In this document: positions 62,854-64,000 of the stretch, in pieces
Position numbering within the stretch: position 1 is the first letter of the stretch
How the letters are laid out: each line of letters opens with the position of its first letter
Source: Candidatus Dactylopiibacterium carminicum
Lineage (GTDB): Bacteria > Pseudomonadota > Gammaproteobacteria > Burkholderiales > Rhodocyclaceae
Length of the DNA: 64,000 nucleotides
Reading direction: 5' to 3'
Assembly (NCBI RefSeq): GCF_014736495.1
Contig: NZ_MDUX01000006.1
Span: 1-64,000, forward strand
Program-made: the position numbers and the translations under genes
The notes under the pieces: generated by a model
The model's input: only the letters and a program-made list of their open reading frames with translations
What the model was told of the DNA's origin: nothing
Databases searched by the model: none

Positions 62854-62915
62854 CTGTTCAAAACCTATAGCGAACGCCTCTTGAGCGGCGCCTCGCAACA
62901 AGAGCATGAACAGGT
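62854..62915. repeat. Terminal-inverted-repeat element, copy C (62 bp)
   Basis: ACCTGTTCA (62854-62862) and TGAACAGGT (62907-62915) are perfect 9-bp ends identical to those of copy A at 19.6 kb. CCTATAGCGAACG resembles the CTGTAGCGAGAG of copies A and B. The interior CTCTTG/CAAGAG adds a second nested stem. It lies in the 390-bp gap after acnB. Confidence 0.7.
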
Positions 62916-62963
62916 CTCGGACAAAAACCGGAAATCTGCCTGCTCCAGCCTGAAAGCACAGCC

Positions 62964-63326
62964 ATGCTGATCACATTCAAATCCGACGCTGACGGTGATG
63001 TCATCATGCTCGGCGACGTAGGCCAGCAAATGCTCGCCATCCTCGGCAAAGATGCAGCGGACAGCCGGGGCATCGTCACGGTCGATCAACTCCCCACTGC
63101 CATTGCAAGCCTTGAAAATGCCATGCAGGCCGATCGGCAGGCCGCCCTAGAAGAAGCACGGCACGGTAACAAAAAGGACAGCGCCCACACGCCAGCCGAT
63201 GAGCACGACGACAGCTATCAGGCTGCGGGAGCAACCATCCGTCTTGCGCAGCGCGCCTTTCCGCTGCTTGCCATGCTGCGGGCTTCGCTGAAAGAAACCA
63301 AGCCAGTGATCTGGGAGGCCCGGTGA
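62964..63326 (+). CDS. DUF1840-family protein
   Basis: 120 residues: MLITFKSDADGDVIMLGDVGQQMLAILGKD at the start, an acidic Lys/His-rich middle (residues 60-90) and AGATIRLAQRAFPLLAMLRASLKETKPVIWE at the end. This is the layout of DUF1840, a small cytosolic protein of unknown function common in betaproteobacteria. Its stop shares a base with the next gene's start (TGATG), so the two are coupled. Confidence 0.85.
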   Translation: MLITFKSDADGDVIMLGDVGQQMLAILGKDAADSRGIVTVDQLPTAIASLENAMQADRQAALEEARHGNKKDSAHTPADEHDDSYQAAGATIRLAQRAFPLLAMLRASLKETKPVIWEAR

Positions 63327-64000
63327 TGGATCCTCGCCCTGCCTCGCGTCGAATTTGCATTCTGGGTAGCGGCCCCGCCGGGCTGTCCTGTGCACTCTGG
63401 GCGCACAACCTGGGGCTCGACCCTAAGCTGATAGAGCTCAACGCCCAGAGTGGCGGCGCCATGCAGGTCAATTTCCTGACCAATGAATGGGTGCTCGGGC
63501 ATCGTGGCATGACCGGCCAACAACTGGCTGCCAATTTCGTCGCGCATGTCGAGGCCCTTGGCATTCCCATTCTTTATGACAGCCGCCCGACCAACATGGA
63601 ACGCCTGTCAGATGGCAACCTGCAGATCACACTGGACACGCCACACGGGATATCCGGCTTCGATGCTGGTGCCGTCGTCATCGCCACCGGTACACGCTTC
63701 CGTGCGCGTGAAACGCTGCTCTCGGTTCCTGGCTTTGCGCAATGCGATCAAGGGCGCATGCGTTTTGGCCCGCACTGCTTCACTCATATAGAAACCCTGG
63801 CTGGCCAGCGTCTCCTGATCATCGGTGGTGGTGACAATGCCTTCGAGAACGCCACGCTGGCCCATGCCGCTGGCGCGCACGTAACCGTGGTGGCGCGTTC
63901 GGTATTCCATGCCCAGGAACGTTTCATGACTGGCATGCGTACGGCGGGAGCCAAACTCCATGAACACGCCCGACTAGCAAATCTACGGCCAGCGCCTAGC
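63326..64000 (+). CDS. FAD/NAD(P)-dependent oxidoreductase, thioredoxin-reductase-like (partial, runs off the window)
   Basis: 225 codons to the window edge with no stop. The FAD-binding start is RRICILGSGPAGLSCALWAHNLG, followed by GGAMQVNFLTNEW, VVIATGTRFRARE and a second Rossmann loop LLIIGGGDNAFENATLAHAAG for NAD(P)H. No CxxC redox pair is seen in the visible part where TrxB has one later on. It could be a ferredoxin-NADP reductase or TrxB-like enzyme. It is coupled to the DUF1840 gene. Confidence 0.85.
   Translation, partial: MDPRPASRRICILGSGPAGLSCALWAHNLGLDPKLIELNAQSGGAMQVNFLTNEWVLGHRGMTGQQLAANFVAHVEALGIPILYDSRPTNMERLSDGNLQITLDTPHGISGFDAGAVVIATGTRFRARETLLSVPGFAQCDQGRMRFGPHCFTHIETLAGQRLLIIGGGDNAFENATLAHAAGAHVTVVARSVFHAQERFMTGMRTAGAKLHEHARLANLRPAPS

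Noticed and set aside
62574-62963. Small ORFs in the gap after acnB (for example 62616-62810)
   Set aside because: They run through the terminator and repeat element, have no ribosome-binding sites and no plausible protein character.

Overview
The window looks like the chromosome of a GC-rich betaproteobacterium. The evidence is a clustered TCA-cycle locus (gntR-sdhCDAB-sdhE-gltA-sucAB facing mdh, a CitE-type lyase and acnB), an 86-residue IF-1 with a C-terminal tail, an OmpR/EnvZ pair and FabI as enoyl-ACP reductase. The genus cannot be fixed from the sequence alone. Almost all of the window is ordinary housekeeping and signalling DNA. The exceptions are one small integrative element at 39.4-46.0 kb and several genes broken by single recent-looking mutations.

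Layout. 0-9.5 kb: a small unknown gene, a PAP2 phosphatase, a five-PAS diguanylate cyclase split by an in-frame TAG, a DJ-1 protein with hrpA, infA and a cold-shock gene. 9.6-15.5 kb: lrgAB-like genes, an MscS channel, an RsmB-type rRNA methyltransferase, and a coupled tsaB-rimI-uracil-DNA-glycosylase run preceded by a tiny secreted-peptide ORF. 15.6-20.9 kb: ompR, an envZ broken by a 22-bp tandem duplication, yciB, bolA, a parvulin, two copies of a terminal-inverted-repeat element, and fabI. 20.9-32.5 kb: a DUF1161 protein, moeB, a response-regulator/diguanylate-cyclase pair, a ThrE exporter, a flippase-glycosyltransferase pair, a ClC transporter, and a solute-binding protein overlapping a GGDEF-EAL protein. 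32.6-39.4 kb, on the minus strand: trpG, a cation/proton antiporter, trpD, a terminator, gabD and uvrD.

The integrative element (about 6.6 kb, bounded by a 14-bp direct repeat at 39403-39416 and 46021-46034) carries a tyrosine integrase, an AlpA-like regulator, a frameshifted RepA-type ATPase, four unknown ORFs, a zinc-ribbon membrane protein and a XRE regulator with palindromic operators. Its core site is the first codons of trpG. The DNA left on the far side of the element (46035-46300) contains what looks like the original trpG control region: a -10 box, an 18-residue leader ORF with tandem Trp codons, and a strong ribosome-binding site ending exactly at the att core. The insertion has therefore separated tryptophan genes from an apparent Trp-sensing leader. 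That leader now points into the element's integrase, while trpG lies downstream of the element's XRE gene. I regard this as the most interesting feature of the window.

46-64 kb: a DUF5710 protein, zapE, then the TCA locus. A GntR/HutC regulator starts the minus-strand sdh-glt-suc run. It is separated from a consensus-like mdh promoter by a region holding a perfect 8-bp-arm palindrome that is a good candidate GntR operator for both directions. After acnB come a terminator, a third copy of the inverted-repeat element, a DUF1840 protein and the start of a flavoprotein that runs off the window.
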